NCBI RefSeq assembly: GCF_013402875.1
Contig: NZ_CP058579.1
Coordinates: 3,534,001 to 3,598,000 of the forward strand
DNA length: 64,000 nucleotides
Direction of reading: 5' to 3'
From: Halorarum salinum
GTDB taxonomy: Archaea > Halobacteriota > Halobacteria > Halobacteriales > Haloferacaceae
Every line of letters starts with the position of its first letter. Positions within the stretch are counted from its first letter, which is position 1. Positions 54,113-62,066 of this stretch are shown piece after piece. The translations under genes and the position numbers were made by a program. The notes under the pieces are model-generated. The model was not told the DNA's origin. It was given only the letters and a program-made list of their open reading frames with translations, and made no database searches.

Positions 54113-54829
54113 ATGGGAATCCTCGAGGACAAGGCGCGGGCGCGCCTCTTCTACAGGTACTTCTCGAAGATCTACGACACGGTCAACCCCTACGTCTGGG
54201 ACGACCGCATGCGGAACCGGGCGCTCGAGTGGTTCGACGCCGACCGCGACGACCGCGTGCTCGACGTCGGCTCCGGCACCGGCTTCGCGACCGAGGGACT
54301 GTTGAACCACGTCGACGAGGTCCACGCGCTCGACCAGTCGACGGGCCAGATGGAGCAGGCGTTCCGGAAGTTCGGCAAGCGCGGAAAGGTCCGGTTCGTC
54401 CGCGGCGACGCCGAACGGCTTCCGTTCGCGGACGACAGCTTCGACAAGCTCTGGTCGTCGGGCTCCATCGAGTACTGGCCCAACCCCGTCGACGCGCTCG
54501 CGGAGTTCCGCCGGGTCACCAGGCCCGGGGGCACGGTGCTCGTCGTCGGCCCCGACTACCCGAAAACGAAGCCGTTCCAGGTGCTCGCCGACGCGATCAT
54601 GCTGTTCTACGACGCCGAGGAAGCCGAGCGAATGTTCCGCGAGGCGGGCTTCACGGAGATGAACCACTACATCCAGCAGCGACACAGGGGCGCCCCCCGC
54701 GCGATCACGACCGTCGCTACCGTCCCCGGGGACGACGCGGCCGAACCCGGGGAGCCGGTCGAGGCGACCGAGGCGGCCGAGGTAGAGGCGGCGGAAGCGG
54801 GGGGCGCGGACGCCCCGTCCGAGGACTGA
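54113..54829 (+). CDS. SAM-dependent methyltransferase (quinone methyltransferase-like)
   Basis: A 238-residue class I methyltransferase. Residues 10-30 (RLFYRYFSKIYDTVNPYVWD) resemble the MPBQ/MSBQ or menaquinone methyltransferase group. Motif I is VLDVGSGTGFATEGLL, and LPFADDSFDKLWSSGSIEYWPNP is the post-I/II region. After the fold, a helix-like stretch (VLADAIMLFYDAEEAERMFREAG) precedes an acidic Ala/Glu tail of about 40 residues. The ATG at 54113 was preferred: ATTATG lies about 24 bases before it, none before the ATG at 54086. Role in haloarchaeal menaquinone methylation is plausible. Confidence 0.8.
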   Translation: MGILEDKARARLFYRYFSKIYDTVNPYVWDDRMRNRALEWFDADRDDRVLDVGSGTGFATEGLLNHVDEVHALDQSTGQMEQAFRKFGKRGKVRFVRGDAERLPFADDSFDKLWSSGSIEYWPNPVDALAEFRRVTRPGGTVLVVGPDYPKTKPFQVLADAIMLFYDAEEAERMFREAGFTEMNHYIQQRHRGAPRAITTVATVPGDDAAEPGEPVEATEAAEVEAAEAGGADAPSED

Positions 54830-54875
54830 GGGGACCGATCGGCACCCTACCGGGCGTCGGCCCTCGCTACCCGAC

Positions 54876-55337
54876 TCAGCCGACGGCGGCGAGTCGGACG
54901 AGCCGTGCGTCCCCCGCGTACACGCCGACGGTCACGCGGTCGCCGGGATCGATCGCCGGCGAGTTCGTACCGGCCGGTTCGAGGCTCGCCCGCTCGCCGG
55001 CGGTCCACCGCGGGTCCGCCGCCCCGTTGAACGGGCCGGTCGGCCCGGGGACGAACCCCCGCGCGGAGAAGAAGGGGACCGGCGGCTGGTGGGCGAGCGC
55101 GTCGCCGTCGACGCGCACCCGGAGCCGTAGCTCCCGGACGTCGAGCGCCTCCCCGCCGCCGTGTTCGAAGACGAGCGTCCCGTCCTCGATCGAGAGCGAC
55201 AGGCTCGCGGACGGGGGTGGGTCCCCGACCGAGTCCGCCGCATCGAACGCGGCCGCGCCGACGATCGCCGAGAGGCCGACGGCCACGACCAGGAGGAGGG
55301 CGACGCCGACCGCCGGCGCGGAGGCACGCGAAGACAC
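54876..55337 (-). CDS. Type IV pilin-like protein
   Basis: A 153-residue protein whose N-terminus (SSRASAPAVGVALLLVVAVGLSAIVGAAAF) matches haloarchaeal type IV pilins: a short basic leader, then a hydrophobic helix without charged residues. The rest is a beta-rich outer domain with SLSIEDGTLVFEHGGGEALDVRELRLRVRVDG. The signal peptidase site would be near residue 5-8. It is alone; no pilus assembly ATPase gene is in the window. Confidence 0.7.
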   Translation of the reverse strand: MSSRASAPAVGVALLLVVAVGLSAIVGAAAFDAADSVGDPPPSASLSLSIEDGTLVFEHGGGEALDVRELRLRVRVDGDALAHQPPVPFFSARGFVPGPTGPFNGAADPRWTAGERASLEPAGTNSPAIDPGDRVTVGVYAGDARLVRLAAVG

Positions 55338-55443
55338 GGGGGGACTGGTCGCCCCATCCGCGAAAAGGGTTGGCGTGGCGACCGGGTTGCACGGTCGAGT
55401 GTCGCCCCGACCGGTTCGACGGCGTCCCGCCGCGGACGGTCCG

Positions 55444-56775
55444 CTACGAGCCGTTCTCGGTCCCGTTCGGGGCGTACGCGTCCTCGACCGTCAGGGGATC
55501 CCCGGAGGTCAGTTCGATGGTCGCGAGGTCCTCCGAGTGCTCGTCGATGGCGGTCACGACGAACGTCCCCCGGGGGGCCACCGTCCAGAGCACGCCGTCC
55601 GCGCCGGTGGTGCCGATCTCGCTGCTCCCCTCGCCGCTCCGGGCGATCCGAACGGCGGCGTCCACCGGCTCGCCGGAGTCGGGGTCGACGACCTCGACGC
55701 GGAGCGGTCCACCGGCGTACGTCCGGTTCACGCGGATCGTCAGGTCGATGGTCCGCTCCCGCACGTCGCCGGTCGAGACGTTCCCCAGATCGATCCGCTG
55801 GTACTCCTTGAACACGCGTTCGCTCCCGCCGTCGACGAACGCGGTGAGCCGACCGCCCGGGAAGGGCACGTCGAACACGAACGTCGGTCCGGAGCCCTGG
55901 CCGTTCGCGTTCGTCTGGACGTCCCAGATCTCGGGGTAGCTTCGCGCGGTCACGTTCTGGGCGATCTCGTCCGCGGGACCGCCGCCGTTCGGACGGAGGT
56001 CCGCCCGGTACACCTCCCGCACGTACTCGTCCTCGACGACGGTCGTGAGAACGACGCTCTCACCGCTCGCCGCGGCATACACGCGGGTCGGGGGGGCGTC
56101 GCCGCGAATCGCCAACGTCGCCCGCTCCCGGACCGGGCCGCCGAACGTCCGGAGGTCGTACCGGAGCGCCTCGACGCGGCTCCCCTCGAGTATGCCGTCC
56201 TCGGTCCCGTCGGCTAGCTGGTCGAGCGTGTCGAGTCGCCGCTCCAGCGCCTCGGCCTCGACCTGTACGCTGGCGAGCCGAACGTACAGCGTCCTGGCGT
56301 CGATCTCGCCGGCCGCGTACGCCGAGATGGCGATCCGCTGTTCGGTCCGGAGGGTGACGACGCGCTTCTCCAGTTCGTTCATCCCGTCGAGGATGCGGCG
56401 CTGTCGTTCGTCGGTGGTCTCGGCGGCGGTGACGTGCTGCCGGAGCGCGATGGTCTCCATCCGCTCGGCGGAGACGTTCACGTCGATCCCGACCGCGACG
56501 CCGGCGTCCAGGCGGACCTGGTCGATGTCCGCGCTGGACGCGCTCCCGTTCGGCAGGCCGAGGACCCGGTTCGCGCCGCTGACGTTGGCGGCGTTCGCGG
56601 CCGGGCGGGCAGCGTTCGGCGCGGGGTGGTCGACGTCCGATGCGCGCTCGTCGGCGACCGCGCCGGGTTCGCCCGGCTCGGTCGTCGGGAGGGCGTCCGG
56701 CCCGCCGGCGGCACCGGCGCCGGCGACCGCGGCGCAGACGAGGAGGAGGGCGGCGAGGGCGGGGGCGGCTCTCAT
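55444..56775 (-). CDS. Secreted haloarchaeal protein, probably DUF7096 family
   Basis: 443 residues with an N-terminal signal peptide (MRAAPALAALLLVCAAVAGAGAAGG). A helical coiled-coil-like middle (about 130-210, with QRRILDGMNELEKRVVTLRTEQ) and a beta-rich C-terminal part (about 290-440) follow, the latter with an Ig- or CarboxypepD_reg-like region (VVDPDSGEPVDAAVRIARS). I recall similar haloarchaeal proteins under DUF7096. It is divergent from a membrane-anchored winged-helix gene that starts 104 bases away, so the two may be linked in function. A T6A box precedes the ATG at 56775. Confidence 0.7.
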   Translation of the reverse strand: MRAAPALAALLLVCAAVAGAGAAGGPDALPTTEPGEPGAVADERASDVDHPAPNAARPAANAANVSGANRVLGLPNGSASSADIDQVRLDAGVAVGIDVNVSAERMETIALRQHVTAAETTDERQRRILDGMNELEKRVVTLRTEQRIAISAYAAGEIDARTLYVRLASVQVEAEALERRLDTLDQLADGTEDGILEGSRVEALRYDLRTFGGPVRERATLAIRGDAPPTRVYAAASGESVVLTTVVEDEYVREVYRADLRPNGGGPADEIAQNVTARSYPEIWDVQTNANGQGSGPTFVFDVPFPGGRLTAFVDGGSERVFKEYQRIDLGNVSTGDVRERTIDLTIRVNRTYAGGPLRVEVVDPDSGEPVDAAVRIARSGEGSSEIGTTGADGVLWTVAPRGTFVVTAIDEHSEDLATIELTSGDPLTVEDAYAPNGTENGS

Positions 56776-56800
56776 CGGGGCCGGCTTTCGCCGCCAGGGA

Positions 56801-56807
56801 TAAAAAA
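56801..56807 (-). promoter_or_regulatory. TATA box of the DUF7096-like gene
   Basis: TTTTTTA on the minus strand, 25 bases before the ATG at 56775; it lies in the divergent promoter shared with the winged-helix gene. Confidence 0.55.
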
Positions 56808-56879
56808 CCGCGCGACACGACCGTTCGTCCGCCGCGGCATGGAAAGCGTTTTGCCGGGGCGCCGTGACCGACCCCACGA

Positions 56880-58082
56880 ATGCGGCACGTTGCCCTCCTC
56901 CTCGCCGCCATCTGTCTTCTCGCACCGCTCGCGGGTGCCCTCCCGGCCACCGGGGCCGTGGACCACCACGGGAACGGACAGCCTGCCGTCTCGACGCCGT
57001 TCGAGGACACGCGAACGACCTTCACCGTCTCGCTGCGGGAGAACGGCGACGCGCGGTGGACCGTCGCGGTCGCGTACCGTCTAGAAGACGATCGAAGCCG
57101 TGACGCGTTCGACGCCTACGCCGATGCGTACGAGACCGAGGGCTCGACGACCGGCCCGACCGTGGACATGTTCCGGAACGCCGCGTCGGCCGCGTCGGAC
57201 GCCACCGGGCGCGACATGACCGTCAGGAACGTGAACCGAACGGCCGGCTTCGAGAACGAGACCACGGGCGTCCTCCGGCTCCGCTTCACGTGGACGAACT
57301 TCCTCCGGTCCGAGTCCGAGGGGGTCCTCGTCCTCGACGACGTGTTCCGGGCCGCCCCGGAGGAGACGTGGTTCAGGACCCTCGAGCCGAGCCAGCGGCT
57401 CGTCATCGAGCCGCCTCCGGGCTACGACGCGACCAGCGTCGCCGTCCCCCGTAACCGGATCGTGAGCCAGAACATCATCGTCGACCAGCCCGCCACGTTC
57501 GCATCGGGCGACATCTCCGTGACGTACGAGCGGTCGGAGCTCTGGTGGGAGGACTCGCAGGTCCTCGTCGGCTCCGCCGGCCTGCTCGTCCTGCTCGTCG
57601 CGGCCGCGTACCTCGTCTCCCGACGGCGAACGGACGGTGCCGACGCCGCGGTGACGTCGCTCCCGCCCGCCGGCTCCTCCGGCGCCGGCGTGACTCGCGC
57701 GGGCGTCGACGGGGAGGCGGGCGACGAGGAGACGGAAACGGAGACCGGTCCGTCGACGGTCGGGAGCGTCGGGCCGGCCGACCCCGAACCGAACCTGGAC
57801 CTCCTGTCGGACGAGGAGCGCGTCGAACGCCTCCTCGAACGCAACGGCGGCCGGATGCGGCAGGCCGACATCGTGTCCGAGACGGGGTGGTCGGACGCGA
57901 AGGTGTCCCAGCTCCTCTCGGCGATGGCCGAGGACGGCGACGTCGAGAAGCTCCGGCTCGGCCGGGAGAACCTCATCTCGCTCCCGGACGACGACGGGAC
58001 GGACGGCGGGGACGGCGGTTCCGGAGGCGATGGCGACGGGGACGGCGACGGATCCGGGAGCGGACGCCGCTTCGGACTCTGA
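56880..58082 (+). CDS. Membrane-anchored regulator: extracytoplasmic domain, one TM, cytoplasmic winged helix
   Basis: A 400-residue protein. Residues 1-26 are a signal peptide, 30-220 an outer domain (FTVSLRENGDARWTVAVAYRL at its start), and 228-247 one membrane helix (VLVGSAGLLVLLVAAAYLVS). A Gly/Glu-rich linker leads to a winged helix at about 310-375 (LLERNGGRMRQADIVSETGWSDAKVSQLLSAMAEDGDVEKL) and a Gly/Asp-rich tail. Such one-protein signal systems (DUF7345/DUF7343 in haloarchaea, from memory) probably sense an outside stimulus and act directly on DNA. The divergent secreted-protein gene is the nearest candidate target. Confidence 0.82.
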   Translation: MRHVALLLAAICLLAPLAGALPATGAVDHHGNGQPAVSTPFEDTRTTFTVSLRENGDARWTVAVAYRLEDDRSRDAFDAYADAYETEGSTTGPTVDMFRNAASAASDATGRDMTVRNVNRTAGFENETTGVLRLRFTWTNFLRSESEGVLVLDDVFRAAPEETWFRTLEPSQRLVIEPPPGYDATSVAVPRNRIVSQNIIVDQPATFASGDISVTYERSELWWEDSQVLVGSAGLLVLLVAAAYLVSRRRTDGADAAVTSLPPAGSSGAGVTRAGVDGEAGDEETETETGPSTVGSVGPADPEPNLDLLSDEERVERLLERNGGRMRQADIVSETGWSDAKVSQLLSAMAEDGDVEKLRLGRENLISLPDDDGTDGGDGGSGGDGDGDGDGSGSGRRFGL

Positions 58083-58164
58083 GTCGGCCCCCGGGTGCTG
58101 GAGGGTCGTCGCTCGCCCGTCGTCGCGCACCGACCCGAACCCGCGCGTGAGGGGTTTCGAAAGG

Positions 58165-58170
58165 ATTTAC
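58165..58170 (+). promoter_or_regulatory. TATA box of the etfBA operon
   Basis: ATTTAC, 25 bases before the etfB ATG at 58196. Confidence 0.5.
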
Positions 58171-58195
58171 CGCCGACCGCGGCAATCCACCGGCG

Positions 58196-58987
58196 ATGAA
58201 GATACTCGTAACCGTCAAGGAGGTCGGCGAGGCCGCCGACGACTTCGAGATCGAGGGACTCGACGTCGGCGAGCGGTTCCTTGAGTACGACCTCAACGAG
58301 TGGGACGACTACGCCATCGAGGCCGGCGTCCAGCTCGCCGAGGAGTTCGACGACGTCGAGGTCGTCTCCGCGACCATCGGCCCCGAGCGGAGCGAGGAGA
58401 CCATCCGCATGGCGCTCGCGAAGGGGGTCGACCGCGCGGTGCGCGTCTGGGACGACGACGTCGCGGCCGCGGACCTCGACGTGGCCGCGAAGACCCGACT
58501 TCTCGCGGCGGTCGTCGAGGAGGAGGAGCCGGACCTCGTCCTCTCCGGCGTCCAGGCCAACGACGACAACTTCGGCGCGACGGGCGTCTCGCTCGCGGAC
58601 GAGGTCGGCTTCGAGTGGGCCGCGGTCGTGAACCACCTGGAGATGGCGGAGGACTTCTCGACCGCCAGCCTCCACCGCGAACTGGAGGGCGGCATCGAGG
58701 AGCTGACGGAGGTCGATCTCCCGGCCGTGCTCACCATCCAGACGGGCCTGAACGAGCCGCGGTACGCCAGCCTGCGCGGCATCCGACAGGCGCAGTCGAA
58801 GGAGATCGCCCCGAAGACGCTCGCGGACCTCGGGCTCGACGCGAGCGCCGTCGAGTCGCCGATCGAACGCACGGCGATGTACGAGCCCGAGAGCGAGTCG
58901 GACGCGACCTACTTCGAGGGGGACGCCGACGAGCAGGCCGCACGGTTGGCCGACGTGCTCCGGGAGAAGGGGGTGGTCGGGCGATGA
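58196..58987 (+). CDS. etfB: Electron transfer flavoprotein beta subunit
   Basis: A 263-residue subunit that binds AMP or a second flavin and forms ETF with EtfA, passing electrons from acyl-CoA dehydrogenases to the membrane. MKILVTVKEVGEAADDFEIEG starts the fold; DLVLSGVQANDDNFGATGVSLADEV and the recognition loop region PAVLTIQTGLNEPRYASLRGIRQAQSK mark the family. ATGA overlap with etfA. The acyl-CoA dehydrogenase at 19.8-21 kb could be one electron source. Confidence 0.95.
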   Translation: MKILVTVKEVGEAADDFEIEGLDVGERFLEYDLNEWDDYAIEAGVQLAEEFDDVEVVSATIGPERSEETIRMALAKGVDRAVRVWDDDVAAADLDVAAKTRLLAAVVEEEEPDLVLSGVQANDDNFGATGVSLADEVGFEWAAVVNHLEMAEDFSTASLHRELEGGIEELTEVDLPAVLTIQTGLNEPRYASLRGIRQAQSKEIAPKTLADLGLDASAVESPIERTAMYEPESESDATYFEGDADEQAARLADVLREKGVVGR

Positions 58988-59973
58988 AGCCCGAACCAGT
59001 CACCGACGGCGGCGAGGCGGAGGGAGACGTGCTCGCGGTCGCGGAGCACCGCCGCGGCGACCTCCGGGACGTGAGCTTCGAGGCGATCACCGCCGGCCGG
59101 CAACTGGCCGACGACCTGGGCGGGGAGCTCCACATCGCGGTGATCGCGGGGAACGTCGACGGCTTCGCGGAGACGCTCAACCGCGAGGGCGTCGACACGA
59201 TCCACACCGTCGACGCCGGCGAGGAGTTCAACCACGACCTCTACGCGGGCGCGGTCGAGTCGCTGTTCGAGGAGGTCGAACCGGCCGCGCTGCTGGCGCC
59301 GAACTCGGTCAACGGACTCGACTACGCGCCGGCGGTCGCGAACGCGCTCGACCTGCCGTACGTCGCGGACGCGGTCGACTTCGCCTACGACGGCGGCTTC
59401 GAGGCGACCCGTGAGATGTACGGCTCGAAGGTCGAGACGACCGTCGCCGTCTCCGAGGAGCCGTTCGCGGTCACCGTCCGCGGCGGGGAGTGGCCCGGCG
59501 CCGAGGGCGCCGGCGACGCCGCGGTCGAGCCGTTCGAGTACGAGTTCGACGGGGACGCCGCGGGTTCGCGAGTGGTCGGCTTCGAGGAGGTCGCGGGCGG
59601 CGACGTCGACATCGCCGAGGCGGAGTTCCTCGTCTCCATCGGCCGCGGTATCGAGGAGGAGGAGAACCTCGAACTCATCCAGGAACTCGTCGAGGTCACC
59701 GGTGCGACGCTCTCCTCGTCGCGGCCCATCGTCGACAACGGCTGGCTGCCGAAGAACCGGCAGGTCGGCCAGTCGGGCAAGCAGGTGACCCCCGACGTCT
59801 ATCTGGCCATCGGCATCTCGGGGGCCGTCCAGCACGTCGCGGGGATGAAGGGCGCGGAGACGATCGTCGCGGTCAACACCGACCCGAACGCGCCCATCTT
59901 CGACATCGCGGACTACGGCGTCGTCGGCGACCTGTTCGACGTCGTCCCCGCACTGATAAGTGAATTCAAGTGA
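58984..59973 (+). CDS. etfA: Electron transfer flavoprotein alpha subunit
   Basis: A 329-residue FAD-binding partner of EtfB. The N-terminal domain starts VLAVAEHRRGDLRDVSFEAI. The C-terminal FAD domain has LVSIGRGIEEEENLELIQEL, SSSRPIVDNGWLPKNRQVGQSGKQVTPDVYLAIGISGAVQHVAGM and IVAVNTDPNAPIFDIADYGVVGDLFDVVP, all typical. No bifurcating-type insertion is recognised. The start is fixed by the overlap with etfB. Confidence 0.96.
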   Translation: MKPEPVTDGGEAEGDVLAVAEHRRGDLRDVSFEAITAGRQLADDLGGELHIAVIAGNVDGFAETLNREGVDTIHTVDAGEEFNHDLYAGAVESLFEEVEPAALLAPNSVNGLDYAPAVANALDLPYVADAVDFAYDGGFEATREMYGSKVETTVAVSEEPFAVTVRGGEWPGAEGAGDAAVEPFEYEFDGDAAGSRVVGFEEVAGGDVDIAEAEFLVSIGRGIEEEENLELIQELVEVTGATLSSSRPIVDNGWLPKNRQVGQSGKQVTPDVYLAIGISGAVQHVAGMKGAETIVAVNTDPNAPIFDIADYGVVGDLFDVVPALISEFK

Positions 59974-60166
59974 ACACAACGTGACCCCCGTTCGATAGGG
60001 GCTACGACGTTAGTATTGGTCTTAATTACGGAGTAGTGTCCGTATCTGGGTCAAGCGTAGGAGATGGCTCAACATGGAAAACTCGTACAGAAGACGACGG
60101 GGACACGCCTCTTCTGGTAAATGAAGACCAGGCAGATCCGGATCGTGGGGGTGTCACCTAAGTCTT

Positions 60167-60583
60167 CTACGTTTTCACTCGTTTCCCGTTGTGCTGAACG
60201 ACGATTTCGTCTATTTGATTATTACCCTCACCGACGTCAATTTCTGCGGTATACTCAACTATTAGCGAGCAATCTTTTGGAGATTCGGTGTTTGGAATTG
60301 TCTTGATGGTAATATAGAGCGTCGTACTGTCCAGTGCAACGTCCCCTAACTTCGCCGTTCGTCGTGGTTCCCCGTCCGATATCGCCCCTCGAACGCGTAT
60401 CTGTGACCCCGTTTGTTCGAGTCCGGCACTGTTGCTGTCCTCCACGTCCTCCCCGTCGAGACATTCGTACCCGCGAACGGTGAACTCCGTATCCCATCGG
60501 GAATCTTCACTTCGATCCCCTCCACAGCCAGCGAGGAAGAGCACTCCCAACCCCCATCGTCTCAGTACTTGTCTTCGATTCAT
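60167..60583 (-). CDS. Tat-type lipoprotein in an AT-rich patch, unknown function
   Basis: 138 residues. The N-terminus MNRRQVLRRWGLGVLFLAGCGG has a twin-arginine pattern and a lipobox (LAGC), typical of haloarchaeal lipoproteins. The mature part is beta-rich (FTVRGYECLDGEDVED, LYITIKTIPNTES, LIVEYTAEIDVGEG) with Cys residues at YECLDG and DCSLIVEY that might bridge. Its base composition is much more AT-rich than neighbours, with frequent AA and TT codons, suggesting recent arrival. No homologue family recognised. Confidence 0.7.
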   Translation of the reverse strand: MNRRQVLRRWGLGVLFLAGCGGDRSEDSRWDTEFTVRGYECLDGEDVEDSNSAGLEQTGSQIRVRGAISDGEPRRTAKLGDVALDSTTLYITIKTIPNTESPKDCSLIVEYTAEIDVGEGNNQIDEIVVQHNGKRVKT

Positions 60584-60762
60584 GATGAATTGTTAAAAAG
60601 GGACGGATTAACCTTTTCTGCTGTCGATGGAACGACGAACCGAATGCTCGTCCGTCGGTCGTGACTCTCCGTCCGAGGAACGCCGACCTCCACGCCGGAA
60701 CACGGTGGAGCGGACGGTCGCATTCGGTACCCTCTTTGGGCCCCCACCCCGACGCGGGTGTA

Positions 60763-61605
60763 ATGGAGTACCTGGAGCGCCGGGTCGCGATGGTGAACGA
60801 CCGGCTGGCGGAGGTGACCGGCTCGGTCGAGCCCGCGGAACTCTCCGCGGAGCTGGAGCACGTCGCGCTCGCCGGCGGGAAGCGCGTCCGCCCGACCGTC
60901 ACGCTCCTGGTCTGTGAGACGGCCGGGGGCGACCCCGCCGACGCGGTGGACTTCGCGGTCGGCGCCGAACTGGTCCACAACGCCTCGCTCGTGGTCGACG
61001 ACATCATCGACCGCTCGGACGTCCGGCGTGGCACCCCGAGCGCCTGGGCCGAGTTCGGCTACGGGCCCGCCATCGTCGCCTCCGACGGCCTGCTCGGCGA
61101 GGCGTTCGGCCTCTTCTCGCGGAACGAGCGCGCGATGCAGGTCGTCGCGGAGGCGATGGTCGAACTCGGCGAGGGCGAGGCGACCGAACTCGTCGCCCGG
61201 CCGACGAACGAGGCGGAGTACATGGAACTGGCCCGTCGGAAGACCGGGGCGCTGTTCCGGGCCGCGGCGGAACTGGGCGCGATCGCCGCAGGCGCGGACG
61301 CGTTCACCGTCGAGTCGTTCGGCGAGTACGCCGAGCGCGTCGGCGTCGCCTTCCAGATCCGCGACGACGTGCTCGACGCGACGGCGGACGCGGCGGAACT
61401 CGGCAAGCCGACCGGCCAGGACGAGGCGGAGGACCGCCCGTCGCTGCTACAGGTGACGGACCTGTCCCACGAGGAGGCCGACGAGCGGGCACGCGAGGAG
61501 GCCGACCGCGCGCTGGAGGCGCTGGAGACGGCGACCATCGAGGACTCCGAGGCGTCCGGCTACCTGCGGGACCTGGCGGAGTTCGTGGTCGTTCGGGAGC
61601 GGTAA
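60763..61605 (+). CDS. idsA: Polyprenyl diphosphate synthase (geranylgeranyl/farnesyl type)
   Basis: A 280-residue isoprenyl chain-elongating enzyme supplying C20 or C25 chains for archaeal lipids or longer chains for quinones. The first Asp-rich motif is VVDDIID (77-83) and the second RDDVLD (200-205); GGKRVRPTVTLLVC is at 38-51. A stretch of 60 residues is shorter than in some homologues. Chain length cannot be set from sequence by eye. The ATG at 60763 fits the family start; the frame upstream is not protein-like. Confidence 0.9.
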   Translation: MEYLERRVAMVNDRLAEVTGSVEPAELSAELEHVALAGGKRVRPTVTLLVCETAGGDPADAVDFAVGAELVHNASLVVDDIIDRSDVRRGTPSAWAEFGYGPAIVASDGLLGEAFGLFSRNERAMQVVAEAMVELGEGEATELVARPTNEAEYMELARRKTGALFRAAAELGAIAAGADAFTVESFGEYAERVGVAFQIRDDVLDATADAAELGKPTGQDEAEDRPSLLQVTDLSHEEADERAREEADRALEALETATIEDSEASGYLRDLAEFVVVRER

Positions 61606-61606
61606 A

Positions 61607-61720
61607 CGAACCTCTCGCACGAACCTCTTTTGCGGGGGCGTGTCCTCGCGCGTCGGCTCCGCCGACGCGCTGTGGCCAGACCCCCGCAAAACCCGTTCAT
61701 GCCAAAAGCCGCTCGCTCGG
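61607..61720 (+). repeat. 3'-end structured repeat, family 2, copy 1 (downstream of idsA)
   Basis: CGAACCTCT follows the idsA stop at 61607, then is repeated at 61620 as CGAACCTCTTTTGCGGGGG. Outer stem: TTTTGCGGGGG (61628-61638) with CCCCCGCAAAA (61681-61691), perfect 11 bp. Inner hairpin: GCGCGTCGGC-TCC-GCCGACGCGC (61648-61670). It then reads AAAACCCGTTCATGCCAAAAG. The second hairpin module seen in copies 2 and 3 is missing here. Confidence 0.8.
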
Positions 61721-61927
61721 TACAACCACTGGTGTGACGATGGGGATCCGGCTATCGTAGCGATGGATGCTCGTCAGCCGTCGTGTGCCACGGCGGGTTC
61801 TCCGTGAATCGAGGTGCTGGAGCGGGGGTATCGGGTGCAGACGTTCGGTCCTCCGGCCGAGAAGATAGTGGGAGAGCAGCTGGCGAGCGACGAACCCCGA
61901 CCAGGAGATCAGTCATTCCGATACCCA

Positions 61928-62066
61928 CCGCGAGCGAGGGAGGCGTGGCGAAGCCACGCCGACCGTGGCTCGCGGCCTTTTGGCATGAACGGGTTTTGCG
62001 GGGGTTCGACGAGCGAGGGCGGCCTCCGGCCGCCCGAGCGAGGAGCGACCCCCGCAAAAGAGGTTC
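61928..62066 (-). repeat. 3'-end structured repeat, family 2, copy 2 (adjoining the 2-oxoacid oxidoreductase beta stop)
   Basis: On the minus strand it begins GAACCTCTTTTGCGGGGG at 62066, the base after the TAG stop. Outer stem: TTTTGCGGGGG/CCCCCGCAAAA (61994-62004 with 62049-62059). Inner hairpin: GGGCGGCC-TCC-GGCCGCCC (62017-62035). After AAAACCCGTTCATGCCAAAAG comes a second nested hairpin: GGCGTGGC-GAA-GCCACGCC (61942-61960) inside CCGCGAGC/GCTCGCGG (61928-61935 and 61968-61975). The 207 bases between copies 1 and 2 hold no convincing gene. Confidence 0.8.

Noticed and set aside
60062-60120. Short 18-codon ORF after etfA in the AT-rich patch
   Set aside because: No family, no promoter signal and too short to support.
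60688-60710. CTCCAC/GTGGAG inverted repeat upstream of the prenyl synthase gene
   Set aside because: Arms are 6 bases with an 11-base spacer and not placed at the promoter; common by chance in GC-rich DNA.
61730-61927. Possible gene remnant between the two family 2 repeats (fragment around GYRVQTFGPPAEKIVGEQL)
   Set aside because: Too short, no start with a promoter, and no recognised family; could be a fossil but the evidence is thin.
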